Source: Paralichthys olivaceus
Lineage: Eukaryota; Chordata; Actinopteri; Pleuronectiformes; Paralichthyidae
DNA: 64,000 bases
Direction of reading: 5' to 3'
Assembly (NCBI RefSeq): GCF_024713975.1
Contig: NC_091094.1
Span: 12,323,001-12,387,000, forward strand
Under the pieces are notes generated by a model. That model saw nothing but the letters and a program-made list of their open reading frames with translations. It was not told the DNA's origin and searched no databases. Of this stretch, positions 31,166-43,500 are shown one piece after another; positions within the stretch are counted from its first letter, which is position 1, and each line of letters opens with the position of its first letter. The position numbers and the translations under genes are program-made.

Positions 31166-33011
31166 ATGTCGGGGATACCTCCGGACTCATGGCAGCCGCC
31201 CACAGTGGCTCTGGAGACAACGTGAGTAAGAAGCCCTGGATGCTAACACTTAGCTGTTCTGTGGTGTTAGCTTCATAGATTTGCCCCCCCCCCCTTATTT
31301 CTCTCATGACTTTACATCCTGTGCAGCCCGTTTCTGAGATCAGCTGTTGCAGGAGAAAATGCTTTGTTTTGGTTTTTGTGTCAAGCCTCACGTCACCTCA
31401 TCTGGAATATGTGACATATAGAAGCTAGTGGATAATCACGCTGGCTGTGCGTTGCAGGATGGGGACATTAGTGGTGGAGCTCTACTGGAAACATGCGCCA
31501 AAGACCTGCAAAAACTTCGCAGAGCTGGCCCGAAGAGGCTACTACAACAACACCAAGTTCCACAGGATCATCAAAGAATTCATGGTGCAGGGTGGAGACC
31601 CCACAGGCACAGGTGGGTTCACATCACCTACACTGACGGATAAACTCAATATGTAGACACCACTGGGCTTTGAGTCTGAGTCAGGTCCACTGCTTTACAG
31701 ATCCTTCAATTCTTCTCTTCTTATTCCCTGTTAATATCAATTTATTTGTAGTACACTGATTTAAGATCAGTGTTTAAGTGGCACAAACACTTTCAATAAC
31801 TTGTAGTTAATCACAAATACAACGTGTCACATGTTAAAATGTGACATTTGTCCACAGGCAGCGTGCAATTCAACAATGTGGAGAATAAAGCATTTTCATG
31901 TACAAAATAAATGATGAATGCAATCTGCTTTAAACCATACGACTGCAAGTTGGGGTATTTGTCATACTTTATATAATATAATATATAATGGGTGGCATGA
32001 TGGTACAGCCCTGCTGCCTCACAGCAAGAAGCTTCTTTTTTCAAATCCTGATTCAGCCAGGTTGCTTGTTAAAACCTGTCCCTGGAGTGTGGCATCTGTT
32101 ACAGCAGCAGATTAATGTCTGTGGTTTTGGAATGAAATAGTAAAAAACTCAAATGGAAGTCATGTTCAGGTTTTCAAATATTTTTGGCAATGTTTTCTGT
32201 CCATGCACGAAAATCCTTTTAACCAGACGTCAGTGTGAACTTCCTGGTCTAACATATGCTGTACTTTTGCTCTAACAGGCACTTGCTGGCTCAAGCTTCT
32301 AAAATGTTCTTTTTAAAAACGTTTTAGGGTTTGCTGATTGGATAAAACACGAAATTTGTATACATCATTCATTTTTCCTTTCCATGTAATTGACGAAACA
32401 GTGTATGGAGAGTTATTGAATTGATAATAAAAATAGAAGTCAGTAGCAGCCCTAGTGTCTCTTATTCACTTTTCTTTTGTGATCCTGGTTTTCTTAACAG
32501 GTCGTGGTGGTGCCTCTATATTTGGTAAACAGTTTGAAGATGAGCTGAACCGAGATCTGAAGTTCACAGGTGAGCAACAAGGTCCAAAAATCACAGTTTT
32601 AAAATAACAACTGAACAGAAAGTGGCAGTTATGAAGAAGGTTGGTCAATAAATGTCCTTTCTAGGACATTTGTTGTTATTGTGGCACAAACATTTCTTGA
32701 CACACATTGTGACTGTCTTATGATTAAACTGATGTTAATAGATAGAGTCAAAGAATGTGTAGTGTCTCATTTCATTTGTGTGTCTGTTAGGCGCAGGTAT
32801 TCTGGCGATGGCCAATGCCGGACCTGACACCAATGGAAGCCAGTTCTTCCTCACTCTGGGACCCACCCAGTGGTTGGATGGAAAGCACACTATTTTTGGA
32901 CGACTATATCAGGGGATGTCCTTGCTGAGCCGCATCGGCATGGTAGAGACAAACAGTCAAGATCGTCCAATGGATGATATCAAAATAATTCGAGCTACTT
33001 TGCCCAGTTAG
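31166..33011 (+). CDS. ppil1: PPIL1, spliceosomal cyclophilin peptidyl-prolyl isomerase (166 aa)
   Basis: Peptidyl-prolyl cis-trans isomerase of the activated spliceosome; PPIL1 is known to bind SKIP/SNW1. Four exons join in phase: 31166-31221, 31458-31612, 32501-32569 and 32791-33011 (501 nt). The 166 aa equal the human length. It starts [18 protein letters not shown], then [21 protein letters not shown], the catalytic [49 protein letters not shown] and [11 protein letters not shown], and ends with [17 protein letters not shown]. All the usual cyclophilin active-site blocks are present. A polyadenylation signal AATAAA lies at 33050-33055. The gene is divergent from eno1, with about 550 bases between the likely first exons. 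Confidence 0.96.
31990..32075. repeat. Degraded dispersed repeat in ppil1 intron 2
   Basis: GGTGGCATGATGGTACAGCC...GCTGCCTCACAGCAAGAAG...CAAATCCTGATT is a worn copy of the teleost repeat usually reading GGCACGGTGGTG...GCCTCACAGCAAGAAGGT. Recognised by pattern only. Confidence 0.55.
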
Positions 33012-33055
33012 GCAAATGTTTTTTTTTTTTTTTTTTACTGCTTTGTTTGAATAAA

Positions 33056-33561
33056 TAAATAAGAATAAACATCTATAACTTGTACATGAAGAATTTTATT
33101 TTTTTCCAGAACAATGACACTGGTAACTCATGGAAACAATCAGTGGAGCAAAATAGTGCAGATACACTTACTCTAATTTAGTGGTTGGTACACTTTAATT
33201 TCTGAGACATGAAAATATTGTGGAATGATTAATAAAACAGCATTGCTTATTCTGCCATGTATCATTTCCTCTGGAATACAACTTTTTTCAGTGTTTGCAT
33301 TTTTTTAATTGACTTGGCAGTGTGTGCTTGATGGACCTAATACTTCATATTCAGTGGATCGCAGCACCTGGAAACTCTTTTCTGCGTATGCATTAGACGA
33401 GCAAATCCTACAGAAGTGAACAGCGCCTTTTATGGTCCAGTATCCAGGTCATACAATACATCCATGATTGAAATTGAATAAGAACTGAATGTGGAAGTTT
33501 ATAGTAGCGAGGATCAAATACATACATTCAATTTCAAATTATGCTGATTAAGATTTTATAG
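33056..33561. other. ppil1 3' flank, nothing recognised
   Basis: AT-rich sequence between the ppil1 polyadenylation signal and the 5'-truncated retroelement. No coding exon, RNA gene or clear repeat was recognised. Confidence 0.4.
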
Positions 33562-36132
33562 ATGTTTATTTCAGTAATTCAAGTTGAAGAGGGTTTACCG
33601 TGGCTGTTGTTGGCCGCGAGGGAAGTTGTGCAGGAGAGTATAGGGTTTAGTCCCAACGACCTTGTATTCGGCCATACTGTTCGGGGCCCTTTGGCCCTGT
33701 TGCGTGACAACTGGAAGGAGGCGGACCCTCCACGAAACCTTCTGGAGTATGTTTATGGTTTTAGATACAGGTTGTACAGGGCTCAGGAGGTGGCTAAGAG
33801 TAAGTTGGTGGGTGCACAGAGCAAAATGAAAAAAACATTACGACCGTCGGGTTGAAGATCGTGTTTTTCTCCCAGGAGATCAGGTCCTTGTTCTGTTGCC
33901 CATTTTAACATCTCCCTTTCAGGCTAAATTTTCTGGCCCTTACTCTGTGGTTGAAAAACTGTCTGACTGGAACTATCTGATTGCTACTCCAGACCGTCGG
34001 TCTTCTACTCATCTGTGTCATGTGAATCTATTGAAACCATACTATGCTCGTGTGCAGGAGTCCGGTGTTCAGGGGGTCCAGTCATCAGATGTCCATCCTG
34101 CCTGTGTGTCTGTTTCTCCATCCCCTGTGGTGGCAGAGCAGGGCGGGGACGGCGTACTAGGCCCTGATGATGCTGTATTATATGGCCGGCTCAAGAATTC
34201 TGAGACTCTTTAGAATTTGGATGGTTTGCTAGGCCATTTGGAGGTTTCCAGACGTGCACAGTTGGTTAGTTTGATTAGGCGTTATACATGTTTGTTTAGT
34301 GACACACCTACCCGCACACACTTGATTGAACATGATATTGATGTAGGTGATTCTAAACCCATTAAACAGAAGTTCTACCGTCTTCATCCAGAGAAGTGAA
34401 AATTTCTTGATGCTGAGGTTAAGTTTATGTTGGAGAATGACATGGCGGAGCCGTCCTGCTCTTCTTGGGCCTCGCCTTGCTTGCTCGTTCCAAAGTCATA
34501 ACACGCCCAGATTTTGTTCAGACTTTCGTAAAGTAAATAGTGTCACAAAACCTGAATGTTTTCCCCTCCCTCGTGTGGATTGTGTCGACCAGGTTGGGTC
34601 AGCTAAATTTGTGAGCAAATTTGATTTGCTCAAGGGATATTGGCAGGTCCCACTGTCTGAGAGGGCAAGAGACATTGCAGCATTTATTACATCCACAGGC
34701 TCATATTCCTATTCAGTCATGCCTTTTGGTTTGCGTAATGCGCCGGCGACCTTCCAACGCCTGATGAACAGGGTTGTGGGAGATCTGGAAGGTTGTTCAG
34801 TGTATTTAGACGATGTTGTCATTGACTCAGATGATTGGGACGTCCACCTTGACCGCATTGGCGAGTTGTTTGACCGCTTGGCTCACGCACATTTAACTGT
34901 GAATCTGGCCAAATGTGACTTTGCGAAGGCCACGGTTACTTATCTTGGTCGTGTGGTGGGTCAGGGTAGAGTTTGTCCTGTGAGAGCAAAGGTGCAAGCT
35001 ATTGATAACTATGTTCCTCCTACAACCAAGAAAGAACTGATGAGGTTTTTGGGGCTCGTTGTGTAGTATCGTTGTTTTTGTAGGAATTTTCAACTGTGGT
35101 TGCACCTCTTATTAACCTGTTGAAGGCTAAAGCTACGTTTGACTGGTCTTCTGAGTGTCAGTCTGCGTTTGAGAATGTGAAGGCCCTTATTTGTCATGCT
35201 CCGGTTTTGGCTGCTCCTTTGTGGGATAGGCCCTTTAAAGTTGAGGTAGATGCCAGGTATGTGGGGGCAGGAGCAGTGTTGCTGCAACCTGATGACTTAG
35301 AAGTGGATAAGCCTGTTTGTTTTTTTTCATGGAAGTTTGATAAGCATCAGTTAAATTATTCTGTTATTGAAAAGGAGACACTGGTTTTGGCTTTGGCTTT
35401 GCAGCATTTCAGTGTCTATGTTAGTTCTGGACCTGTTGTTGTTTTCACAGATCACAACCCCTTGACATTTCTGAGTTCACTGCAATGTCCGAACCAACGT
35501 TTAATTCGGTGGGCCCTGTTGTTGCAGTCATTTTGCCTTGAAATCCGCCATATCAAGGGTTGTGACAACGTGGTAGCTGACGCCTTGTCAAGGGCTCCAT
35601 GTGATTAATCTGTTTGCTGTATATTCATATTGGTGTCTGTCTTATTTGTTTCAGGTATCGTCTGCTCCCTTGTCCTTTTCCCTTCTACCTCTCGGGCTGC
35701 CAGGGTTCCGTGTGGGACCCTGTCTTTATGGGGGGGGGGTGTTAGGCCCCAGCCCATGTCTGTGTCCTGTCTGTGTATGGTGTGTATGCTGTGTGGGTGT
35801 GTCTTGCAGGTTGCTGATTGTTGGCCGGCTGGAAGTTCCCGTGCATGGCTCCCTGATTGGCTTGCTGTTATAAACCCCCTGCCGTGGGCTGTCTCTGTCT
35901 CTCACTCATCCCTGAGATCTCCATCCTGCTGCATCTACTTTTGTTATGTTCTGCACCTGACAACATGCACCACACATACTACATAGCACTCAAACACCCT
36001 CACACACTACTGACGCTCACTTTCACACTCCATCGCTCATTTCCGTTTATGTTAAATCAATAAAGCATATTGTAATTCGCTACATCACGCTGCCTTGTCT
36101 GTGTTGTTGCGGCCTCAGAGCCAGGCGTAACA
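33562..36132 (+). mobile_element. Decayed Ty3/Gypsy-like LTR retrotransposon, Gmr1-like domain order
   Basis: The order read on the plus strand is: an integrase C-terminal piece (33562-34213, with a FSGPYSVVEKL GPY/F-type module), reverse transcriptase (about 34217-35066, with VSKFDLLKGYWQVPL, MPFGLRNAPATFQRLMN and catalytic YLDD), and Ty3-type RNase H (35096-35608, with VEVDA, TDHNPLTFL and ADALSRAP). A G-run polypurine tract (about 35730-35739) and one LTR follow. Gag, protease, the integrase catalytic core and the 5' LTR are missing. The frame is broken by stops at about 33853, 34211, 34397 and 35064 and by shifts near 33855 and 34490, so it cannot make a working polyprotein. Ordinary Ty3/Gypsy elements have integrase after RNase H; integrase before RT is the arrangement described for Gmr1 elements of fish. 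Confidence 0.85.
35740..36132 (+). repeat. 3' LTR of the Gypsy-like element
   Basis: About 393 bp bounded by the short inverted ends TGTTA...TAACA (TG...CA). It directly follows a purine tract of about ten G. It contains a TATA-like GTTATAAACCCC (about 35868) and AATAAA at about 36059 some 70 bases before the right end, as expected of a U3-R-U5 unit. No second LTR was found in the window. Confidence 0.75.
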
Positions 36133-37554
36133 CTATTCAAATTGTTTAATTGAAATCAAATTTTTATTTAAGTTGAGCAATTTAAGACAACATATTAAAG
36201 GTTCACATTCAGATTCAAATGACGTGTCCCTGCCTGTTAGTAGAAAACAAAGGTACCTTAATTTCCACTGGTACTAACTACTACTTCCATGAACAAAAAA
36301 GGTCAAGTTAAAGTGACAGTTTCCCTTAAATAGTTTCCCTCAAACATTTCTCTGTTTTGTCATTTTCATGTTTGAAGTTTATAAGCTCAGTGTCTCAGTA
36401 TTAATGCCTGATAATCATTTATTGATCACCTGTCGACACATCAGTTCACTCCTTCACTTACATTCATACATATAGAAAATGAACAATGTATTTTGACCCT
36501 GGAAAGTTTTATTATACACGTTTCAAGTCGTATATAACGATGCTTAAGGCACAATAAGGTTTGTCACACATTCTAGCAGCAAATGGCTAAATACTTATTT
36601 GTAAAACCCCAGGAAGTAAATTTATTTGGTTTAATATTGTCCTTGCATATTTAGCTGAATATCTAAATATAGCCTATACTATTTATAAAATATTACAGAA
36701 GTAAGACGATTTCACAAAGAAAATATATGTAATAAAATAAAGTTGTTTGAATACTAAAAGCAGGCTTCTTAAAACATCTGATGATGCTCTACCCATTGGA
36801 AGTAATAATATATATTTTTTCCAAGTGAATAGAATAAAAGATACAAAAACACCAATTCTATTAAGTTTGAGGTATTTAAGATGTGCGTTGCAGGAAAAGG
36901 TTTTCATCTACGTACTATTTTGTATATTCTGTATCTGTCAAAATTTCAAACATAAAAACCAACACATTTATATAAACATAAATTACACTGTACTCAAATA
37001 TATCACCTTATCGTAAAACTTGTATTTTGTGTGAATACTGTTGTAGCGACAAATTCAAATCCAACTTAAAATCCAAAGGCCACTGACGCACTGTGAGGAT
37101 ATGGTTTACAGGTAAAGCAATGCACCTTCTAAGTTTTCTATTGACGAGTGTGTTGAAAACAAGCGAGCATAGAGAAGAACAAAGGGATGATGTGTCCTGC
37201 TTCCTTTGCTGCTCTAGTGAAAACCACAGGCCCACCTCAGGTTCCCATTTTCCAATGTAAACTAAAAAAGAATAAATTAAATACCAGTTCACCATGACTA
37301 GATATGCTAAAAAAAGAAAATAATAGAACTAAACAAAATATTAAAGATGGGAAATACAAACAAAATCGAACTATAAATCAGACAAATAATCCAAAATCCA
37401 ACTCCAAATATCAGAAGGAGCCAAACAAACGAGTTAAAAATAGCTCCAACAAATTCGAATCATTCCAATGTAGTAAACAATGTACCGTACAAATTCCTTG
37501 AAGTAAAAAAGTAAAGACAAAAAACAAGTTAGTTTTTAAAGGGTTGACATTCCA
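36133..37554. other. Gap between the LTR and the slc6 copy A stop codon
   Basis: AT-rich, with no exon recognised. It presumably includes the 3' UTR of the minus-strand transporter. Several TTTATT strings (for example near 36509 and 36620) could be its polyadenylation signal, but I cannot choose between them. Confidence 0.4.
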
Positions 37555-40500
37555 CTAATTATTGCTGTTTTTTCCACCTTTGCAATCAAGTGGTGTAGAA
37601 GTGATGTCTGCCATTTCCTTTGTCATCACTGGAAGGTCATCTGCAGGCTGGCAGCTCGTCTTGATACGCTACAGAAATGTATTCATCCTGTTAAAGACTA
37701 GCACATGCAGCAGCACAGGAAACACAGGTTCCACTAGAGTTTATAGATTCAAATCCTTAAAATAAAACATAACACCACTGACCTGCCAGAGAGTCCCTTT
37801 TCCTCTGGCCAGTTTGCAGATCATGACGACCGGAATCATTACCAGAGACGACGAGGACAGAAACCGGCCGATCCAGTAAGCCCACCATGGATACACATAC
37901 GAGTTGTTGAACCTCAGCGGGGAGTATCTCAGGATTAAAAATGCAAGTGTGCCCTATGAAAGGTTAAAAAAAATACATTAACATTGAGAGATGAAAATAG
38001 AAAAATACATGTAATGTATTCTGGACTGTTGAAGACACTTACACTGCAGATGAGAGGGGTCACGTACAGCCAGCAGAGCTTGATCAGTGGCAGAGGTTTG
38101 TACCCGATCATGTCCTCAATGTTGTTACAGAAGCGTTCAGCACCTACGAGACAAACACGTAACATCCAATCCAGATCAATGCAATAATAACTATCCAGTA
38201 AGATTATAACATACATTACTTAACATAACTATCTAGTTGTAGTTCTGGTTCTAAAAGTACATTTTGATGCTCCTGCTTTTGTACTTTTACTTAAGTATAA
38301 CTATAAATACAGTATTTTTACTTTTATCTCATACTGTGGCACTCCTATTTTTGTTTTGGTGAAAGATCTGCGTGTTCTTCTACTGGTAATATGTTATTTT
38401 ACCAAGAAAGAAACTGGTGTTTATTGTACTGATAAATTGGTAAACTGGACAAAAGAAATTGCCAATTAATACAGTTATCATACAATAGATTACTGTAGTT
38501 TGGATTTTTATTCTGTTGTGATATTTGGTTGTTGAGTATCTGACCTTTATAAGCTCCCACAAGACAATTTATTAATTATCAATTATTTATGTAATTGCTG
38601 TCTCTTGTCCTCTCTGGGGCAGAGTGCAACAGGCGCTTGTGTTTAGGAAGTGTGAGAGCTTGGCGAAGGTCAAAGCCTTCACTCCCTCGACATCACAGAT
38701 ATGAGACTGCGTAAGCAGCACTACTGTCTCCATAACTAGAACATACATTTGACTGTTTAGGAACAAGCACACCCATAGATTAAATGATCTGCTGGGGTTT
38801 AAAGTGTGACTGCAGGAAAGCAGACTTCAGAATATGAGAGAGCATCATGCACAGATGTTGTATGGATGAATTCTGATTTTCCTCTTGGCCAAGCTTCAAT
38901 AAATATTTCAACATAAGACGTCAAAGGACTCATGAACGCTTTCTTCATTGATGAGGCGACCATTGATCAGTAGATTTTCCACAACAATAGCTATTTCAAC
39001 ACATGTTGTGTTACGTTTAACACAAAACATCTGTTTTGAGAGTGTAAGTGTCTATGTTATATTGTGTATCCATAAAAGAAAACTACTACACGGTTGAAAG
39101 TTGTTTCTCACCATAAATCCACCCGATGATGAGTGACTGGAAGATTGCCATCAGAAGCAGAGTGGGACCACTGCACACGTAGTGATCAAAGATCTGCAGG
39201 ATGTATGGTCCGCCCTAAAATTCAAACAGGCCACACGTTGGTCCAAATAATGCAATTTAATTTTGCGATAATTAAACAGCTCAAGTTAGCATTCAAATAC
39301 TTGACTTTGACTTTACAAGCTGTATAGTGGGTTTTAAAGGGATTGTTCACTGATAAATGAAGATTCCCTCATCACTCTGCAGATGGAGGGGTGGCTGAAG
39401 TGTTTGAGTAAACACTTCTGGAGCCTCAGGTGTAAACAACGTTGCAGCCAATTCCAATACAATTGAAGTAAATGGTGGCCGATTCTTCTTCATCCAAGTG
39501 TCTGTCGGCCCAAATAAAACTGGAAACAGTTTTATTGCCTAAATGTCCTCTGATAATCTCCTCTGGAGCTGCGTTTGTGCAGGGATCACAGCGGACAGTG
39601 AGGCTAATGACGCAGCGTAATTGACACTGTTTAATTCAATTGTTCTGGATTTGGCTGCGAAGCTGTTTACCCCTGTGACTCCAGAAGTGTTTTGTGGACG
39701 AAAACACTTGACCCACCCCTCGGCATAGTGGTGAGAGAATAACGGGTGAATTTTCATTTTGGGGTGAACTATCCCTTTAATTGATCAGACTGTACATAAC
39801 ATCACATGATGAGTTCCTCACTTGACCACTGATCAATGTTCTCACCTCTGACACAAAGAAGAGGCCTAACACAAAACACACTGCACTGAGGAGCACCAGA
39901 AGAAGCTCCCTGCGGTATCCTTTCCGCATCTGGGAAGGGTAGATGTCTGTCAAAGAGGTCATGATGCTCTCGAGCCCAGCAAACTGGAAAGTGACAGAAA
40001 GGTAAGTGTAGAGAACACCCTTCAAAAATAACATTGCATTTCATAAGGGAGATAAAAGGAAGGCTGCTGACCTGACCGTCTATTCCTAACAAGATAATCA
40101 TGGTGAAGAAGCACACAGACCAGACCTGAGGCCACGGCAGGAGGGTCACAGCCTGTGGGTAGACTATGAAGACAAGGCCGGGGCCTGTGAAGAGAAACCA
40201 TCACTGTTAGAGTGTTGACTTGATCCTATAACCTTAGAATGGCAATGCCAGGAATGCTTCAATTCCATATATTGTGGTTTTACACATGTTAATAAACTAA
40301 TTACAGTGTCAGAGCCAATATGTGACAGAATGTACGGATACAACTGAAAAAAAGTGTACTCCTGTAGAAATCCTAAATATTTACAAATAATGAGAGGTGT
40401 CCAATTGTTTTCACATTTTTTAAAATCCAAATCCATAAAGCAATAGTGAGTAAAAATATCGCTGACAACCTCCTATTGTGTAACAGTTTAAAAGCTTCCC

Positions 40501-43500
40501 TGTAGATTCTCATTCGTACCTGACTCAGAAACTGTAGAGATATCGATGCCCTGTTTCTGTGACATGTAGCCCAGGACTGAGAAGATGGCAAAGCCAGAAA
40601 TAAAGCTGGTCCCACTGTTCAACAAGCACAGGTAGAGGGAGTCTCTGCAAATCACAAACACTGCAGCATCAGTACTTCTGATGAAGCTGTCATCACCATG
40701 TGTTTGCACAGGCAAGCCGACCTTCACCTTTAAAACGAATCAAAGCCAAGTTAGATAATAATAATGACAGATTTGCATATTACTGAGGTTGACATTTAAA
40801 TCTAAATTTTACATGAGATTTTACATTACCTGTGTTTAGCAGAGTGATGCCAACAGATTATACTTACGCAATTTGTATTTGCAATATCACAAAGATTTAG
40901 CTGCAAACCATTTGGATGCTAAATTAAAGTACTCACCTGTAGCAGTTGTTGTTGTACTTGTTGTAGCTCCCAAGCGTAGTCAGACATCCCAAACATATAG
41001 CATAGGAATAAAATATTTGTGTTCCAGCATCCATCCAAACCTACGAGAAATATGTTTTTAATGTCACAATAATCCAGGGGAAGTCAGAGGACAGTTGGAG
41101 AAGATGATGATACCTGGGGGTCGGCGAGCCGAGCAGGATTGGGCCGCAGGTAGTACTTGATGCCGTGGAGGGCTCCAGGAAGTGTAATTCCCCTGAGAAA
41201 CAGCAACACTAACATGACGAAGGGAAATGTGGCTGTGAAGTAGGTAGCCTACATTTGAACAAAAAAAAAAACCTTCGTCACAAATGACCAACAATACCAT
41301 ATGATAATACATGTTTGGAGTCATGGTGGTTTTCCAGTCCACCAAGATATTTCACAAACCAATAATTCTAGTACTGTGGTGGGTTTTTTTTTGTCACTTT
41401 GGTTATTTATTATGAATCCTGTGAAATATCTACCTGACCCACCATACACTTATAGTAAATTACAGTAGGTTAAACTGTAATGATTTTTCTGAAATTTACA
41501 AGGGATTTTTACATCCTTGTCTTCAAGAGTTCTCACACAAATGTCATTCCTGCAGACCAACATAACCTTTTCTCAGGGGGGCTTACTTAAATTGGTTCCC
41601 CAGGTATTTGCCTGCTTAGTCCGCCCTGTTGCAACATGATGGTGGATTCCCTCAAGCCAAAAGTTATGCAGGTTATACCTAGACTAAAATCATATTATGG
41701 TTATTTGACAGATATTGAGGTTGTTAGAAATTAAGAGAAATTACTGAAAAAATTTGAAAAATGTTGATATGATTTTTGCCGCGGTTTGCTGGGATACCTT
41801 ACAAGAGAGTTTATATCTGGAGATTATAATTTGTAGGCTGGAGGCTTCTCTGTTGTGGAACAATGCTTCATTTATATGTTTTTATCCTGAACAACTGCAA
41901 CAATGCAGATTGGACAATTGCATTTAGCCATATTGTGACTTTGTTGAACCTTAATATGTAACTGCAGATAGCTTAAATTGCAACAAAATGCGTCACACAA
42001 AAAAAAAAAGTAAAGGTAAATGACTTCAGAAGACGTTTGAAGAATTTCACAAATTAATATTTTAGCATTTGGGACAATGTTTGTGTCCAGGACAAAAGTT
42101 GGTCTCAGTAAACATCAAGTAAAGATTTTTCTGTGAATTATTGTGTCAGTTTTAGATACATTGCATGTTTTCTTACTTGGTGACATTTATGGTTTGCCCT
42201 CCAAACTGATGACATTGGTTGATTGCATAAACATAATTGTGATACAACATCATTCAAGGATTAAACACCTGCTGCTGTTTCCCAGAAGGGAAACAAATGT
42301 GACAACAGACCAAATGATGGAGGAAACACATTTTTCTAATAATCTACAAATGCACACGTATCTGAGAGCTTTCTTTACACCTTTAAATGCTCTTAATGTT
42401 TAAAAGATCAGAATAAGTATCTAACTTTTCAGATTCAGCCTCCTGAAAATGCTCCTCCATTCATCACCAAAGTAAAAATAAGGAAAATGGACACAAATCA
42501 TTGAAGGAAATGAAGGTTTTTGACATTGCACAAAAAGCTTAAATTCTGAGCGTTTTTGTTGTTACCTTTCCTGTGGACTTCACTCCTTTCCAGACACAGA
42601 AGTAGCAGATGATCCAGACCAGAAGAAGGCACAAAGCAAGGTCCCAACGTATATTTCCCAGGGCATCGATGCCGGTGGATGTATTTAACACCCGTCGTCT
42701 GTAAGGGTCAGTGTATTGTTCGTAAACATGAACCAGTTATTCGAGGCAATATACTGTGCATGTACATAACATACTCAACATGTCAGTCTCGTGTTTAGAC
42801 AACATAAAACAGCATCAAATGTATAAGCTGAAGCAGAATGCAGTAAAACAATGGTGGTAAAAAGGATATTTGGGTGAATATTCACCTGCCACCCCTGGAA
42901 TGGGGCAAAACGTAAAAAGTTTAATTAACTTAAGGCTTACAGACTTTCATGTTGGCAGACAGAAAAATGCAAACAGACAATCCAACTTCAAAAGACACTG
43001 AGGTACATGAGAGAACAAAATCAGAAGGAACAGAACAGTAGCGTGAGGTAACACTGGAGAGCTGAGCAGCCGAACTGAAGAGCACTGGGAGCACAGAGGC
43101 TATAAACCCACGAGGGGGGTAGGGATCATTGGATTACGGTTAAACACAGCAGACCCAGGAACAAAATCACAGAGAAAAAAAAAGAAAATAGTTCTGAGGA
43201 AGAAAATACACATTTGAGCCCTTTCCTTTCTTGGTGAATACTGTCTGTGTGGTGTTACATCAGTATTGGTGTGGGAGACTGCCCCTCCCCCTCCTGTTTT
43301 CATGAATACGATGCCCCTATTCATCCCTTCCCTCCTTCTTGCTAACAACTTCATCACAGTCTGAAACCCCCTCCTGCCTTTTGCTTGTAAAGCTCAGTGA
43401 ATGTTAAGCAGAATGTCTGTTCTTTTAAACAAGGCTACAATTTGCATACAAGCTGGTCAGCCTCTCTCCCCATAAGTGTGTCTTCACTCTGGGTCAGTCT

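Noticed and set aside
33562-35608. A domesticated, still-coding retroelement gene
   Set aside because: Stops and frameshifts occur in and between the integrase, RT and RNase H pieces, and the LTR is present, so it is a decayed insertion rather than a captured host gene.
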